A DNA stretch of 64,000 nt, taken from positions 2,046,001-2,110,000 of the forward strand of contig NC_014550.1 in the NCBI RefSeq assembly GCF_000197735.1, given 5' to 3'. Shown piece by piece: positions 31,380 through 40,320 of this stretch (position 1 is the stretch's first letter; every line of letters begins with the position of its first letter). Source of the DNA: Glutamicibacter arilaitensis Re117. GTDB lineage: Bacteria > Actinomycetota > Actinomycetes > Actinomycetales > Micrococcaceae. Under the pieces are notes generated by a model that did no database searches, had not been told where the DNA came from, and saw nothing but the letters and a program-made list of their open reading frames with translations. A program made the position numbers and the translations under genes.

Positions 31380-33466
31380 TCTCCCGGGTCGGCGATTCGC
31401 TGACCAGCCGCCGCTCAGCTCGTATTTGGGCCGCCGCAGTTTTTGCAGTGATCCTCGTGCTCTTCGGCGCACTGAGCAGCATCCAAGCACCAACCCGTTC
31501 GGCTAGCTCCTTGGTCGAAGGCTCCGACTCGGCGCAGGTCGCCGAACTCCTGGCAGCCAACACCAGCGACTCGAAGAGCTCGGCCCTGCTGGTGGCCAGC
31601 CGCACCGATGGCCACGCACTGAGCGAAGCCGACAACACTGCCATCGATAAGCAAGCCGTTGCGCTAAGCCAAGACGCGGAGGTTGCAGCGGGCCGCACCA
31701 TGGCCAGCGAAGACCAGCAGGCAGCGATGGTTCCACTGACCTGGGACACGGTCTCCGATACTGCTGACCGCCAGAAGCTAAATGAGATCCGCAACTGGAT
31801 CCAAGAACATCCCATTCAGGAGCTGTCCGTGCAGGTCACTGGTGCTACCGCCTTCGCAGTTGATATCACCAATGCGTTCGCCGGGGCGGACTTCACCTTG
31901 CTGGCCGTGACGGTGGGCATCGTGGCAGTTTTGCTGATCCTCACCTACCGTTCGCCGGTACTCTGGCTGATCCCGCTTCTCGTCGTGGCCATCGCCGATC
32001 GCAGCGCCTCGCTAGTGGCGAATTTGCTCGGCAACGCCTTCAACTTGACCTTCGACTCCGGCGTGCTCAGCGTGCTGGTCTTCGGCGCCGGCACCAACTA
32101 CGCATTGCTGCTGATCTCCCGCTACCGCGATGAACTGCAGAAGAACGATGACCACCGCCAGGCACTTTCCAAGGCCTGGGCAGCCAGCTTCGAAGCGATC
32201 CTGACCTCGAACCTCACCGTAGTGCTGGCCCTGCTGACTTTGGGACTGGCCGTCATGGAAGATACCCGCGGTCTGGGCATCGTCTGCGCCGCCGGCTTGC
32301 TGATCGCCGCAATCTTCGTGCTGTTCCTCCTTCCACCGGTCTTGGCCATGTGCGGGCGAAAGGCCTTCTGGCCGTTGATCCCCCGGCCAGGACAGGAAAG
32401 CAAGAAGGAAAACTTCTTCGGACGTGCTGCTCGTGCTGTCATGACCCGTCCGGGCCTGAACCTGGCAGCGTTGGCGGTATTGCTCATGGTTCTGGCTGGA
32501 GCGTTGACCGGTACCCGCATCGGCTTGGACCAGACCCAGCAGTTCCGCACCGCCACCGAGTCCTCCAGCGCGATGCAGACTCTGGCCGAGCACTTCCCAG
32601 CTGGCGAAACCCAGCCGATCACGATATTGGCACAGGGAACCGCCATCCAGGCACTGCGCGATGAATTCTCCGGGGTCGAAAACGTCAAGCGCGTTGGCGA
32701 ATCCACTCAGCTGGGCACCACGCAATGGCAGCAGGTCTCTGTCATCTCGGCTGTCGAGCCCAGCTCGGCGATGGCACAGGATCTGGTAGCCGACCTGCGT
32801 GATGCAGCGGCAACCGAGAGCGCAGGGCAGGTGCTGATCGGCGGGCAGAGCGCTGAACAGCTTGATTCGCACCAGATGCACCTGCGCGATCTGTTCGTGA
32901 TCGCGCCACTGATCATGGTCATCTGCTTCGTGATGCTCGGCTGGCTGACCCGATCCTGGCGAACCGCACTGGCCTTAGGCCTGGTCAATCTGCTCAGCGC
33001 GGCCACGGCCGTCGGTTTGGGTTCTCTGGTGTCCTCGGCAGTCTTCGAAGCCGACGCACTCGATGTCCAAGTGCCGCTGCTGGCCTTCGTCTTCTTGGTC
33101 GCCTTGGGCGTGGATTACACCATCTTCCTGACCCAGCGCGTGCGCCAAGACGCGCAGTCACTAACGCTGCGTGAAGCGGTGGTACTGGCTGCAAGCCGCA
33201 CCGGTTCGGTGATCACCAGCGCTGGACTTGTGCTGGCCGGTGTCTTCGCGGCTCTGGCCACCTTGCCGCTGACCGTATTGGGCCAGCTGGGCCTGATCGT
33301 CGGACTCGGCGTCCTGCTGGACACCTTCGTCGTTCGCACCTTGCTGCTACCGGCGCTGTTCGCAGTCCTGGGTTCAAGCAAGCATCCACTCTTCGGCACA
33401 ACTTCCTCCCCCGCAAAAGCAACCGCAGAACCAACCGTTCAGAAAGAAAACAAAATCAATGCGTAA
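31364..33466 (+). CDS. MMPL family transporter (RND superfamily)
   Basis: A 700-residue MMPL-type exporter in two similar halves: one membrane helix (about 20-42), an extracytoplasmic domain, then a five-helix bundle (about 180-330), repeated from about 365 (helix), an external domain, and a second bundle (about 505-675). Key features are FGAGTNYALLLISRYRDEL in the first half and VALGVDYTIFLTQRVR in the second, the GxxxD(N)Y segments that carry proton-relay residues; the first half has N in place of D, as in some members. These pumps export lipids or drugs. No ribosome site; see the inverted repeat over its start. Confidence 0.88.
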   Translation: MKVPVISRVGDSLTSRRSARIWAAAVFAVILVLFGALSSIQAPTRSASSLVEGSDSAQVAELLAANTSDSKSSALLVASRTDGHALSEADNTAIDKQAVALSQDAEVAAGRTMASEDQQAAMVPLTWDTVSDTADRQKLNEIRNWIQEHPIQELSVQVTGATAFAVDITNAFAGADFTLLAVTVGIVAVLLILTYRSPVLWLIPLLVVAIADRSASLVANLLGNAFNLTFDSGVLSVLVFGAGTNYALLLISRYRDELQKNDDHRQALSKAWAASFEAILTSNLTVVLALLTLGLAVMEDTRGLGIVCAAGLLIAAIFVLFLLPPVLAMCGRKAFWPLIPRPGQESKKENFFGRAARAVMTRPGLNLAALAVLLMVLAGALTGTRIGLDQTQQFRTATESSSAMQTLAEHFPAGETQPITILAQGTAIQALRDEFSGVENVKRVGESTQLGTTQWQQVSVISAVEPSSAMAQDLVADLRDAAATESAGQVLIGGQSAEQLDSHQMHLRDLFVIAPLIMVICFVMLGWLTRSWRTALALGLVNLLSAATAVGLGSLVSSAVFEADALDVQVPLLAFVFLVALGVDYTIFLTQRVRQDAQSLTLREAVVLAASRTGSVITSAGLVLAGVFAALATLPLTVLGQLGLIVGLGVLLDTFVVRTLLLPALFAVLGSSKHPLFGTTSSPAKATAEPTVQKENKINA

Positions 33467-33902
33467 GCTCGTGAATTTCTCCTTCGCCTACATGGTCCTC
33501 GGTGTAGGTTCCGGTCTCTTCTACCGTGAATTCACCAAGATGAACGACTTCCCTGAAGGCCAATGGACCCAGCTCTCCGTAGTCCACACCCACCTGTTGG
33601 TGCTGGGCTTCATCATCTTGCTGCTGGTGCTCCTTTTGGAAAAGGCTTTTGGACTCAGCCAGCACCGCAAGCTCTTCGCCTGGTTCATGGGAACCTACAA
33701 CGCCGGGGTCATCTTGACCGGAGGCATGCAGCTGACCCACGGAATCATGACCGTGCTGGGCGTGGAATCCTCAAAGATGATTTCCGGTATCGCCGGGCTG
33801 GGACACATGTCTATCACCGCAGGCATGATCTTGCTGTTCATCATGCTGCGCCGCAGTGTTAGCGCTCAGAAGCCAGTCCAAAAGGTTGAGCTGGCCGGCT
33901 AA
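33459..33902 (+). CDS. DUF2871 family membrane protein
   Basis: A 147-residue protein with four hydrophobic segments (about residues 8-22, 45-64, 72-90 and 108-126) and conserved histidines in VVHTHLLVLGF, LTHGIMTVLG and GLGHMSITAG. It fits DUF2871, small membrane proteins common in Gram-positives; the spaced His residues in helices might bind heme or metal, which is inference. The ATG overlaps the MMPL stop by eight bases, so it is translated with the transporter. Confidence 0.75.
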   Translation: MRKLVNFSFAYMVLGVGSGLFYREFTKMNDFPEGQWTQLSVVHTHLLVLGFIILLLVLLLEKAFGLSQHRKLFAWFMGTYNAGVILTGGMQLTHGIMTVLGVESSKMISGIAGLGHMSITAGMILLFIMLRRSVSAQKPVQKVELAG

Positions 33903-33931
33903 CTCAACGACAAACCACAGCGGAACTGAAA

Positions 33932-33967
33932 CTCGGCCCAGACGAAGATCGTCTGGGCCGAGTTCGC
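33932..33967 (+). terminator. Terminator after the MMPL operon
   Basis: A perfect 14-base stem (CTCGGCCCAGACGA and its complement, 33932-33962) with loop AGA. The following TTCGC is not T-rich. Confidence 0.6.
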
Positions 33968-34079
33968 ACGCGCTTCTGGCGTCCACTGCCAAGGCCCCGA
34001 AAAATGGCCACTTGGCTAAGGATAAAACGATCCGGAGCTGCTATAGATTGAACTAACAATCTTTCTCCCAGGAGCGGTC

Positions 34080-35318
34080 ATGAGCGGCGAATTCTTTTCC
34101 ATCGTGGATACCGAAACCACCGGGCTATTCCCCGGAGGGAACGACCGCATCGCCGAAATTGCGATAGTCACCATGAATCGGCAGGGCACGATAGTCGACT
34201 CTTGGGAAACATTAATCAACCCGCAACGCGATCTTGGCAAGCAATCAATCCATCGCATCCAGAGCCGCGATGTGCTCGATGCACCCAGCTTCAAGGACCT
34301 GGCAGAAGAACTGCATTGGAGGCTTTCGGGCACAGTGCTCGTGGCGCATAATCTGTCCTTCGATTCCAGATTCCTTGAGGCTGAATTCCGCAAGTGCGGC
34401 CTGCCGGTGCCCGAGACATTCCTGGCGCAAGGTATGTGCACCATGCGAATGTCCCACCGCTACCTTCAAGGCGCAGGCCGTTCGCTTCAAGACTGCTGCG
34501 ATTCCTTTGGCATCGACTTGCAACAGGCCCACAGTGCAGTGGGAGATGCGACGGCCACAGCGACATTGCTTTCGCGCTACATGGAACTGGATCCCGATGA
34601 ACCAGAATGGGACGGGCGGCTACGCCTCGCCGCGGCCGGGCGGTGGTTTGATTCCATGCCTCGTTCGCGAGTCGCGCCAGTCAAGCGCTCCCAGTACAGA
34701 ACGGAATCCGCCGGGCATTTCCTTGAAAAGCTTGCAGCCCGGCTCCCGGAATTTTCGGGCACGGCTACGGAGGAGAACTACTTTGCCGTACTGGATTTAG
34801 CATTGATGGACCGCTATGTATCAGCCCATGAAGAAGCCCAGCTGCTCCAGACCGCCGCTGACATTGGCTTGGATAAGCACCAGGCCCTGAGACTGCACGA
34901 ACTGTACTTCCAACAGCTTGTCGCAACAGCTTGGTCCGATGGCGTGCTGACCGAAGACGAAATAGCCGATCTGGTCAAAGTCATCGGATTGCTAGGACTT
35001 CCATCGCAACTAATCGAAGTAGCCAAGGTGCCACCTGTGGCTTCCGAGGATAAAGAGCCCATCCGCAAACCGCAGGGCAATCATCAGCTCGATCCCGGCG
35101 CCATGGTGGTGCTCACCGGAGATATGACACGCCCGCGTTCGGAGATTGAAGCTCAGCTAGCGTCCGCAGGGTTCACTCCTCATCGCGCGATCACCAAGAA
35201 AGTAGCCTTGTTGGTGGCCGCTGATCCTGATTCGCTCTCCGGCAAGGCCAAGAAAGCACGCGACTACGGCATCCCTGTTGTTGGCGAAGAATATCTCTGG
35301 AACACGTTGCTCAGCTGA
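34080..35318 (+). CDS. DEDDh exonuclease with BRCT domain
   Basis: A 412-residue protein. The N-terminal exonuclease domain (about 5-165) is DnaQ-like: IVDTETTGLFPGG (Exo I), VLVAHNLSFDSRFLEAEF (Exo II) and HSAVGDATATATLL (Exo III epsilon type, with catalytic H and D). A middle helical TerB-like stretch (about 220-310; SAHEEAQLL, AWSDGVLTEDEIADLV) precedes a C-terminal BRCT domain (about 335-412; MVVLTGDMTRPRSEIEAQLA). It is probably a 3'-5' exonuclease for repair or proofreading, separate from the polymerase III subunit. AGGAG stands five bases before the ATG. Confidence 0.85.
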   Translation: MSGEFFSIVDTETTGLFPGGNDRIAEIAIVTMNRQGTIVDSWETLINPQRDLGKQSIHRIQSRDVLDAPSFKDLAEELHWRLSGTVLVAHNLSFDSRFLEAEFRKCGLPVPETFLAQGMCTMRMSHRYLQGAGRSLQDCCDSFGIDLQQAHSAVGDATATATLLSRYMELDPDEPEWDGRLRLAAAGRWFDSMPRSRVAPVKRSQYRTESAGHFLEKLAARLPEFSGTATEENYFAVLDLALMDRYVSAHEEAQLLQTAADIGLDKHQALRLHELYFQQLVATAWSDGVLTEDEIADLVKVIGLLGLPSQLIEVAKVPPVASEDKEPIRKPQGNHQLDPGAMVVLTGDMTRPRSEIEAQLASAGFTPHRAITKKVALLVAADPDSLSGKAKKARDYGIPVVGEEYLWNTLLS

Positions 35319-35338
35319 TACCTGCACCAGGTGCAGCA

Positions 35339-35390
35339 ATGGGCGGTGTCCCTCGGCTAATTTGCCGAGGGACACCGCCCATAGTTGTTA
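35339..35390. terminator. Bidirectional terminator, exonuclease and fprA
   Basis: A perfect 19-base stem (35339-35357 with 35364-35382) with loop TAATTT lies between convergent genes. T-richness downstream is modest on both sides (AGTTGTTAG on +). A separate small palindrome, CTGCACC-A-GGTGCAG, lies at 35322-35336. Confidence 0.8.
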
Positions 35391-35406
35391 GAGCCCGGGG
35401 TGAAAC

Positions 35407-36861
35407 TTACAGGCTCTCAACCAATTTTTTTGCCGAAGAGAATTCCATCATCTCTTCGCGCTCTACGACCTTGACGCGGTCACGAGTGATCTCGCCGAAA
35501 CGAGTCGAAACGGTGCCGGCTGCAGCGCCCAGTTCCTTCTCGTGTGCATCCAGGTTCTTCCAGCCATCCCAGTTGGAGAAGTTCACGCCACGGCTTTCGA
35601 GCAGATCCGCGATCTTCTGGGAAGAATCAGGCTCAGCCAGCTTGGTGAGGTCTTCCAGCAGGTGGGTGATGGTTTCCAAGGCGTCGCCCTTGGTGTGGCC
35701 GATCAGGCCGATTGGACCACGCTTGATCCAGCCGGTGGCATACAGGCCAGGAACGTGAGTGCCAGAAGCATCAAGTACGCGGCCTTCCACGTTTGGAAGC
35801 ACGCCCTTGGCACCGTCGTATTCGATGTCATTGACAGCCGAACCGAAGTAGCCCACGGCGCGGTAGATGGCCTGCAGCGGGTATTCGATGAATTCGCCGG
35901 TGCCACGCGCGCCGCCGTTGCCATCGAGCTCGTTGCGCTCTACCTTGAGGCCGGTGACCTTCCCGTCTTCGCCCAGTACCTCGACTGGCGACTGCAGGAA
36001 GTGCAGGTGCAAGCGGCGCGAGGCGCTTGGAGCTTCTTCGCGCTCTTCCTGCTCGATCAGCCAGTTGGTCAGGGTGGAGACCATGGTCTTGGTCTGGTTA
36101 TTGGTCTTCATGGCTTCATCCGAAGCCTTGTCGAACTCGAAGTCCTCTGGGTACAGGACGATGTCAACGTCCTTGGAGTGCGAGAGTTCGCGCAGTTCCA
36201 GCGGGGTGAACTTCACCTGGGCCGGGCCACGGCGGCCGAAGACATGCACGTCGGTGACGGCCGAGTCATTGAGCTGCTCGTAGATGTGCTCAGGGATTTC
36301 GGTCTCCAGCAGCTGGTCAGCGTGCTTGGAAAGGATGCGAGCTACGTCCAGGGCAACGTTGCCATTGCCGATGACAGCAACTTCCTTGGCCGACAGGTCC
36401 CAGTTCTTGTCAACATCTGGGTGTGCGTCATACCAGGACACGAAGTCGGCGCCGCCGAAGGAACCTTCAAGGTCGACACCTGGGATGTTCAGGTCTGCGT
36501 CCTTCTGGGCACCGGTGGAGATGATCACTGCGTCGTAACGGGTATTCAGGTCTTCCAGCGAGATGTCGCGGCCCAAGCCGACGTTGCCGTAGAAGTCGAT
36601 CCAGTCGTTGTCCAGCACCTTGTGCAGGGCGTTGATGATGCCCTTGATACGCGGGTGATCCGGGGAAACGCCGTAGCGGATCAGGCCGAAAGGCGTAGGA
36701 AGCTCGTCGAAGAGGTCAACGTGCAGCTTCAGTTCACCCGATGCGACCGGCTGGCTCTTGTTGAGCAGGTCAGCGGCGTAGATGCCGGCCGGACCGGCAC
36801 CAACGATGGCAACACGCAGCGCCCGGGAAGTGAGGTGCTCAGGGACGATAATTTCACTCAT
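35407..36861 (-). CDS. fprA: Ferredoxin/adrenodoxin-type NADP reductase
   Basis: A 484-residue flavoprotein with an FAD motif VAIVGAGPAGIYAADLL near the start, the sequence GLIRYGVSPDHPRIKG, an NADP motif VAVIGNGNVALDVARILSKH and a C-terminal GWIKRGPIGLIGHTKGDA, matching FprA and adrenodoxin reductase. It moves electrons between NADPH and ferredoxin. An ATG at 36861 is used; a TTG one codon earlier lacks support. It follows cobA by 17 bases as the last gene of the sulfur operon, so it most likely reduces the ferredoxin that feeds the siroheme sulfite reductase. Confidence 0.92.
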   Translation of the reverse strand: MSEIIVPEHLTSRALRVAIVGAGPAGIYAADLLNKSQPVASGELKLHVDLFDELPTPFGLIRYGVSPDHPRIKGIINALHKVLDNDWIDFYGNVGLGRDISLEDLNTRYDAVIISTGAQKDADLNIPGVDLEGSFGGADFVSWYDAHPDVDKNWDLSAKEVAVIGNGNVALDVARILSKHADQLLETEIPEHIYEQLNDSAVTDVHVFGRRGPAQVKFTPLELRELSHSKDVDIVLYPEDFEFDKASDEAMKTNNQTKTMVSTLTNWLIEQEEREEAPSASRRLHLHFLQSPVEVLGEDGKVTGLKVERNELDGNGGARGTGEFIEYPLQAIYRAVGYFGSAVNDIEYDGAKGVLPNVEGRVLDASGTHVPGLYATGWIKRGPIGLIGHTKGDALETITHLLEDLTKLAEPDSSQKIADLLESRGVNFSNWDGWKNLDAHEKELGAAAGTVSTRFGEITRDRVKVVEREEMMEFSSAKKLVESL

Positions 36862-36878
36862 CAAACAACTTCTCTTTC

Positions 36879-37658
36879 TTAGTCAACGAATGAGGCCGGC
36901 GCGGTGGCATCGGCATTCTCTAGCGGCAGGAGGTCTACCAGTTGGTCGGAGGCTTCCGGGGCTAGCCGAACGACGTCACCAATAACGATAACGGCCGGAT
37001 TCGCCACTGCGGCCTTGCGGGCGCGCTTTACTATCCCTTCTAGCGTACCGATAGTTGTGCGCTGCGTCTGTGAGTAACCTCGCTCAACTATCGCAATTGG
37101 TGTACTTGACGGTAAACCACGGGTAAGCAAAGTCTCAACAATTTGTGGCAAATTCGATACTCCCATCAGCACAGCGAGGGTGTGATTGGCGCGAATCGGC
37201 ACGTCCGCGAGTTCACTGTGGCCGCTGACCACGGTAAAGCCGGCCGCAATGCCCCGGTGGGTGACGGGAATGCCAGCGGCCATGGGCACGGAGACAGCAC
37301 TGGTAATGCCGGGAATCACTCGCGTAGGGATCCCGTATTTCGCGGCGTAGAGCATTTCCTCGCCGCCGCGGCCAAGTACAAACGGGTCGCCACCTTTAAG
37401 GCGAACTACCCGCTTCCCCTCTAAAGCGTACTTGACTAGTAATTCATTGGTTTCATCCTGGGTTTTGACGTGGCAGCCTGGTGACTTGCCCACATCGATG
37501 ACCACCACATCATCGGAAAGTTCTGCCAGCAAGGCGGTAGGTCCGAGCTTGTCGGCTAAGACTACTTCCGCGGCGAGCAGGGCCTTATAGCCGGCGACGG
37601 TAATCAGCTCGGGATCCCCAGGTCCACCGCCAATCAGGGTGATATGCCCTTTAGCCAT
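36879..37658 (-). CDS. cobA: Uroporphyrinogen-III C-methyltransferase
   Basis: A 259-residue SUMT. It shows LIGGGPGDPELITV (SAM site), GKSPGCHVKTQDETN, VVRLKGGDPFVLGRGGEE and VIPGITSAVSVPMAAGIPVTHR, all typical. It methylates uroporphyrinogen III twice to precorrin-2, the branch toward siroheme and cobalamin. The CysG dehydrogenase/chelatase part is absent; a separate CbiX-like chelatase lies in the same operon, but no dehydrogenase is seen. It overlaps the ABC permease by eight bases, so it is expressed with sulfur uptake; siroheme for Sir is the obvious purpose. Confidence 0.94.
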   Translation of the reverse strand: MAKGHITLIGGGPGDPELITVAGYKALLAAEVVLADKLGPTALLAELSDDVVVIDVGKSPGCHVKTQDETNELLVKYALEGKRVVRLKGGDPFVLGRGGEEMLYAAKYGIPTRVIPGITSAVSVPMAAGIPVTHRGIAAGFTVVSGHSELADVPIRANHTLAVLMGVSNLPQIVETLLTRGLPSSTPIAIVERGYSQTQRTTIGTLEGIVKRARKAAVANPAVIVIGDVVRLAPEASDQLVDLLPLENADATAPASFVD

Positions 37659-38508
37659 TGTTTTCTCCCGTTCGGGTCATTCCGCGATCGGCCATGAGTT
37701 TGCGTTCGATCGGGGCGAAGAATAAAAGTTCGATAAGTACGCCAACAAGCAAAATGGTCAATATGACCAACATCACCAACGGCAGGTCTGCAAGGTCTCG
37801 GCCGCGTTGCAGCAAGGAGCCAACGCCCAGGGCCAGTGATCCGCCGACCGCAATCAGTTCTGCTGCCATCAAGGATCTCCATGCGAAGGCCCAGCCTTGC
37901 CGCAGCCCTGCCACATAGCCAGGCAGAGCGGCAGGCAACTCGATATGCAGGATGTGTTCGCGCTTGGAGGCACCGAGCACCTTGGATAGCGCCTTGTACT
38001 GCGTGGGGATCATGTCGATGCCAGAGAGTAATCCGTTGATAATCGACGGGATCGCACCCAGCAGCAGCACCGTGTAGATGGTCGCGTCGGACAAGCCGAA
38101 AAGAATAATTGCCGCTGGCACCCACGCGATGGACGGCAAAACCTGCATGGCCGAAACCAGCGGTCCCACGCCTTGGCGCAAGAGCGGCTGGTGCGCCAAT
38201 AACAGCGCGATAGGAGTTGCGATCAGCACGGCGATCACGAATCCGCTCAGCGCACGGAACAGCGAGGTGCCCACGGCAGAGACCAGCGAACCGTCAGCCA
38301 GCAGTTCTGGCAGCTTGCCTGCCACGGCGACCGGTCCAGGGAACAGATCTTCACGCAAGGGGCTCGCCCAGGAGGCGATTTGCCATAGGCTCAGCAGCAC
38401 CAGGACGGTCAAGATCGGGGCAACGAAAGCATCAACCTTGCGGCTTGGACGGAGCCGAGTCCGTCCAGGTGCCGCAGTTCTATCCGGCGTTTCGATCAGT
38501 GAGCTCAT
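37651..38508 (-). CDS. ABC transporter permease (SsuC/TauC type)
   Basis: A 285-residue permease with about six membrane helices and the inner-membrane EAA-type loop EHILHIELPAALPGYVAGLRQGWAFAW, which docks to the ATPase. It belongs with the nitrate/sulfonate/taurine class of importers. The gene overlaps the ATPase by 29 bases and cobA by eight. Given CysD/N/H in the same operon, its substrate may be sulfate, a sulfonate or another sulfur source; the class is usually tied to alkanesulfonates, so this is not decided. Confidence 0.88.
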   Translation of the reverse strand: MSSLIETPDRTAAPGRTRLRPSRKVDAFVAPILTVLVLLSLWQIASWASPLREDLFPGPVAVAGKLPELLADGSLVSAVGTSLFRALSGFVIAVLIATPIALLLAHQPLLRQGVGPLVSAMQVLPSIAWVPAAIILFGLSDATIYTVLLLGAIPSIINGLLSGIDMIPTQYKALSKVLGASKREHILHIELPAALPGYVAGLRQGWAFAWRSLMAAELIAVGGSLALGVGSLLQRGRDLADLPLVMLVILTILLVGVLIELLFFAPIERKLMADRGMTRTGENNG

Positions 38509-39223
38509 GCTTTCGTTGCTCCTTTCGCAAAATCGTTGTCAGTTCGTTGGCCAGCGCAGCTGATTGCGCCGGATCGTTCCGCAGGTCATCGGTGATGCAA
38601 CGCGTTTCCAGGATTCTTCCCGGATGCGAGGAGAGCACCAGGATCCGTCCGGCCAGACGAATGGCTTCGCGGACGTTGTGGGTGACGAAGATGATCGTCT
38701 TGCCCGTCTGCGCCCACAGGGCCCGCAGCTGCTCATGGAGCATGTCCCTTGTAATGGCATCTAGGGCGGCGAACGGCTCATCCATCAACAAGACCTGGCG
38801 GTCCTGGGCCAAGGCCCTGGCCAGGGCAACTCGCTGGCGCATGCCGCCGGAAAGCTCATGGGGTTTCTTTTCCATGGCATGCCCAAGCTGCACTAGTTGA
38901 AGCAGCTCGGTCACGCGCCCGGCGCGCTGTGCTACCGGATAGTCCGCAAGTTTCAGCGCCAGTTCCACGTTCTTCCCGGCGGTAAGCCATGGAAGCAGAT
39001 TGGAATCCTGGAACATGAAGGCCGCCCCGTCTTGAGGGACCTCCAACCAACCTGAGCTAGGTGCCAGCAAACCTGCAATCATATTCAGCAAGGAAGACTT
39101 GCCGCATCCGGAGGCACCGAGGACCGCAATGAATTCGCCATCTTCGATCTCTGCGCTCAGCTGGTCGATCACCAATCCGGTGCCGGGGTAAGTCAGTGAG
39201 ACTTCATTGATTAGAACGCCCAT
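38480..39223 (-). CDS. ABC transporter ATP-binding protein (SsuB/TauB type)
   Basis: A 247-residue ATPase with Walker A GASGCGKSSL, signature LSGGMRQRVALARAL, Walker B VLLMDEPFAALD and switch histidine in IIFVTHNVREAI. Together with the adjacent permease and binding protein it makes a complete SsuABC/TauABC-type importer. The ATG shares one base with the binding-protein stop (TGATG), and its own end overlaps the permease start by 29 bases. Confidence 0.9.
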   Translation of the reverse strand: MGVLINEVSLTYPGTGLVIDQLSAEIEDGEFIAVLGASGCGKSSLLNMIAGLLAPSSGWLEVPQDGAAFMFQDSNLLPWLTAGKNVELALKLADYPVAQRAGRVTELLQLVQLGHAMEKKPHELSGGMRQRVALARALAQDRQVLLMDEPFAALDAITRDMLHEQLRALWAQTGKTIIFVTHNVREAIRLAGRILVLSSHPGRILETRCITDDLRNDPAQSAALANELTTILRKEQRKHELTDRNAG

Positions 39224-40320
39224 CAGTGCTCCTGCGATGCAATAAAACGAGAGTCAACCAATCCATCGGCCGAGCCAGGCTCACCGATGCCGACCTGGGC
39301 CGCGTGGTTAATCAGCGTCTGATAGGTATCGGCCAGCGGATCTTCAGCGAAGGTCACTTCCTCCAAGGCTGCAGAAATCACAGGCTGGGCAAAGCTGCTG
39401 CCGTTGGCTGCGTTCAAGGCCTCTTGGACCGCCACGATCTTCTCTTCCTGTTCAGCTGAGTTCAGCCAATCGATTGCTTCCGAGTTCGCCTCAACAAGCT
39501 TTTCCACCGTTTCGGGGTGCTCGATCAGGAAGTCCTTGGCAACTACCAGCACGGTGGTCGGGAACTTGCCCTCAGGCCACAGGGAAGACTCATCGACTAA
39601 TCGATGTCCCTCGTAATTCTCGACAAGCAGAGAGGCGTACGGCTCAGGCACCCCTGCTCCGTCAATCGCGCCGCGCCCGAAGAGCTGGGTGAGCGTGCCA
39701 TTGGAGCTGGGAGTCACCGTCGCATCATCAAGCAACTCGTTCTCGGCCAGATAATGGCGCAAGGCCACGTCCTGGGTTCCACCGAATTGCGGGGTGGCCA
39801 GTTCGGTACCAGCCAAGTCGCTCGGCTCGGCAATATCCTTCTTCACAACCAGGCTGGCGCCACCTGACGCGGCACCGGCAACGATCCGCAGCGAATTGCC
39901 TTTACTGGAGATATAGCTGTTCAGTGCAGGGCTGGGACCCAGATAGGCCGCATCGATCGCCCCGGAATTCAGGGCTTCGATGGCTGCCGGACCGGCATTG
40001 AAAAGCTGGGGTTCCAAGCCGGTTCCGTCCTGCTCCAATTTGCCTTCAAGCAAGCCTTTGCTATCGGAAATCAGTGCCGGCGCGTGGGTCAGGTTGGCGA
40101 AATAGCCCAGCTTGAGCTCAGTTGCCGGACCGCGGTCCGCTGCATGGGCCTGGACCTGGCTCGGACCTGGCACCAGGGTGGTGAGTACGGCTAGCGCGGT
40201 CAGCGCCCCCACCCCGGCCAATCCCAGCAGCCTGCCCCGAAACCCGCTTTTGGTTCCTGCTGCTCCTAGGCGGATTCGCGCCCCGTGATCGATTCGATCG
40301 GCAGGATCAGGCCGCTGCAT
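39223..40320 (-). CDS. ABC transporter substrate-binding protein (sulfonate/taurine type)
   Basis: A 365-residue secreted binding protein of the SsuA/NMT1 class. From the ATG at 40320 the first 30 residues are polar, then a signal stretch LLGLAGVGALTALAVLTTLV runs to a likely cleavage near AHAADR. No lipobox cysteine is visible, which is unusual for a Gram-positive. The mature part has LKLGYFANLTHAPAL, AIDAAYLGPSPALN and TPQFGGTQDVALRHYL, typical of the family. GAGG stands six bases before the ATG, within the overlap with cysN. The long polar N-terminus leaves the exact start uncertain. Confidence 0.85.
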   Translation of the reverse strand: MQRPDPADRIDHGARIRLGAAGTKSGFRGRLLGLAGVGALTALAVLTTLVPGPSQVQAHAADRGPATELKLGYFANLTHAPALISDSKGLLEGKLEQDGTGLEPQLFNAGPAAIEALNSGAIDAAYLGPSPALNSYISSKGNSLRIVAGAASGGASLVVKKDIAEPSDLAGTELATPQFGGTQDVALRHYLAENELLDDATVTPSSNGTLTQLFGRGAIDGAGVPEPYASLLVENYEGHRLVDESSLWPEGKFPTTVLVVAKDFLIEHPETVEKLVEANSEAIDWLNSAEQEEKIVAVQEALNAANGSSFAQPVISAALEEVTFAEDPLADTYQTLINHAAQVGIGEPGSADGLVDSRFIASQEH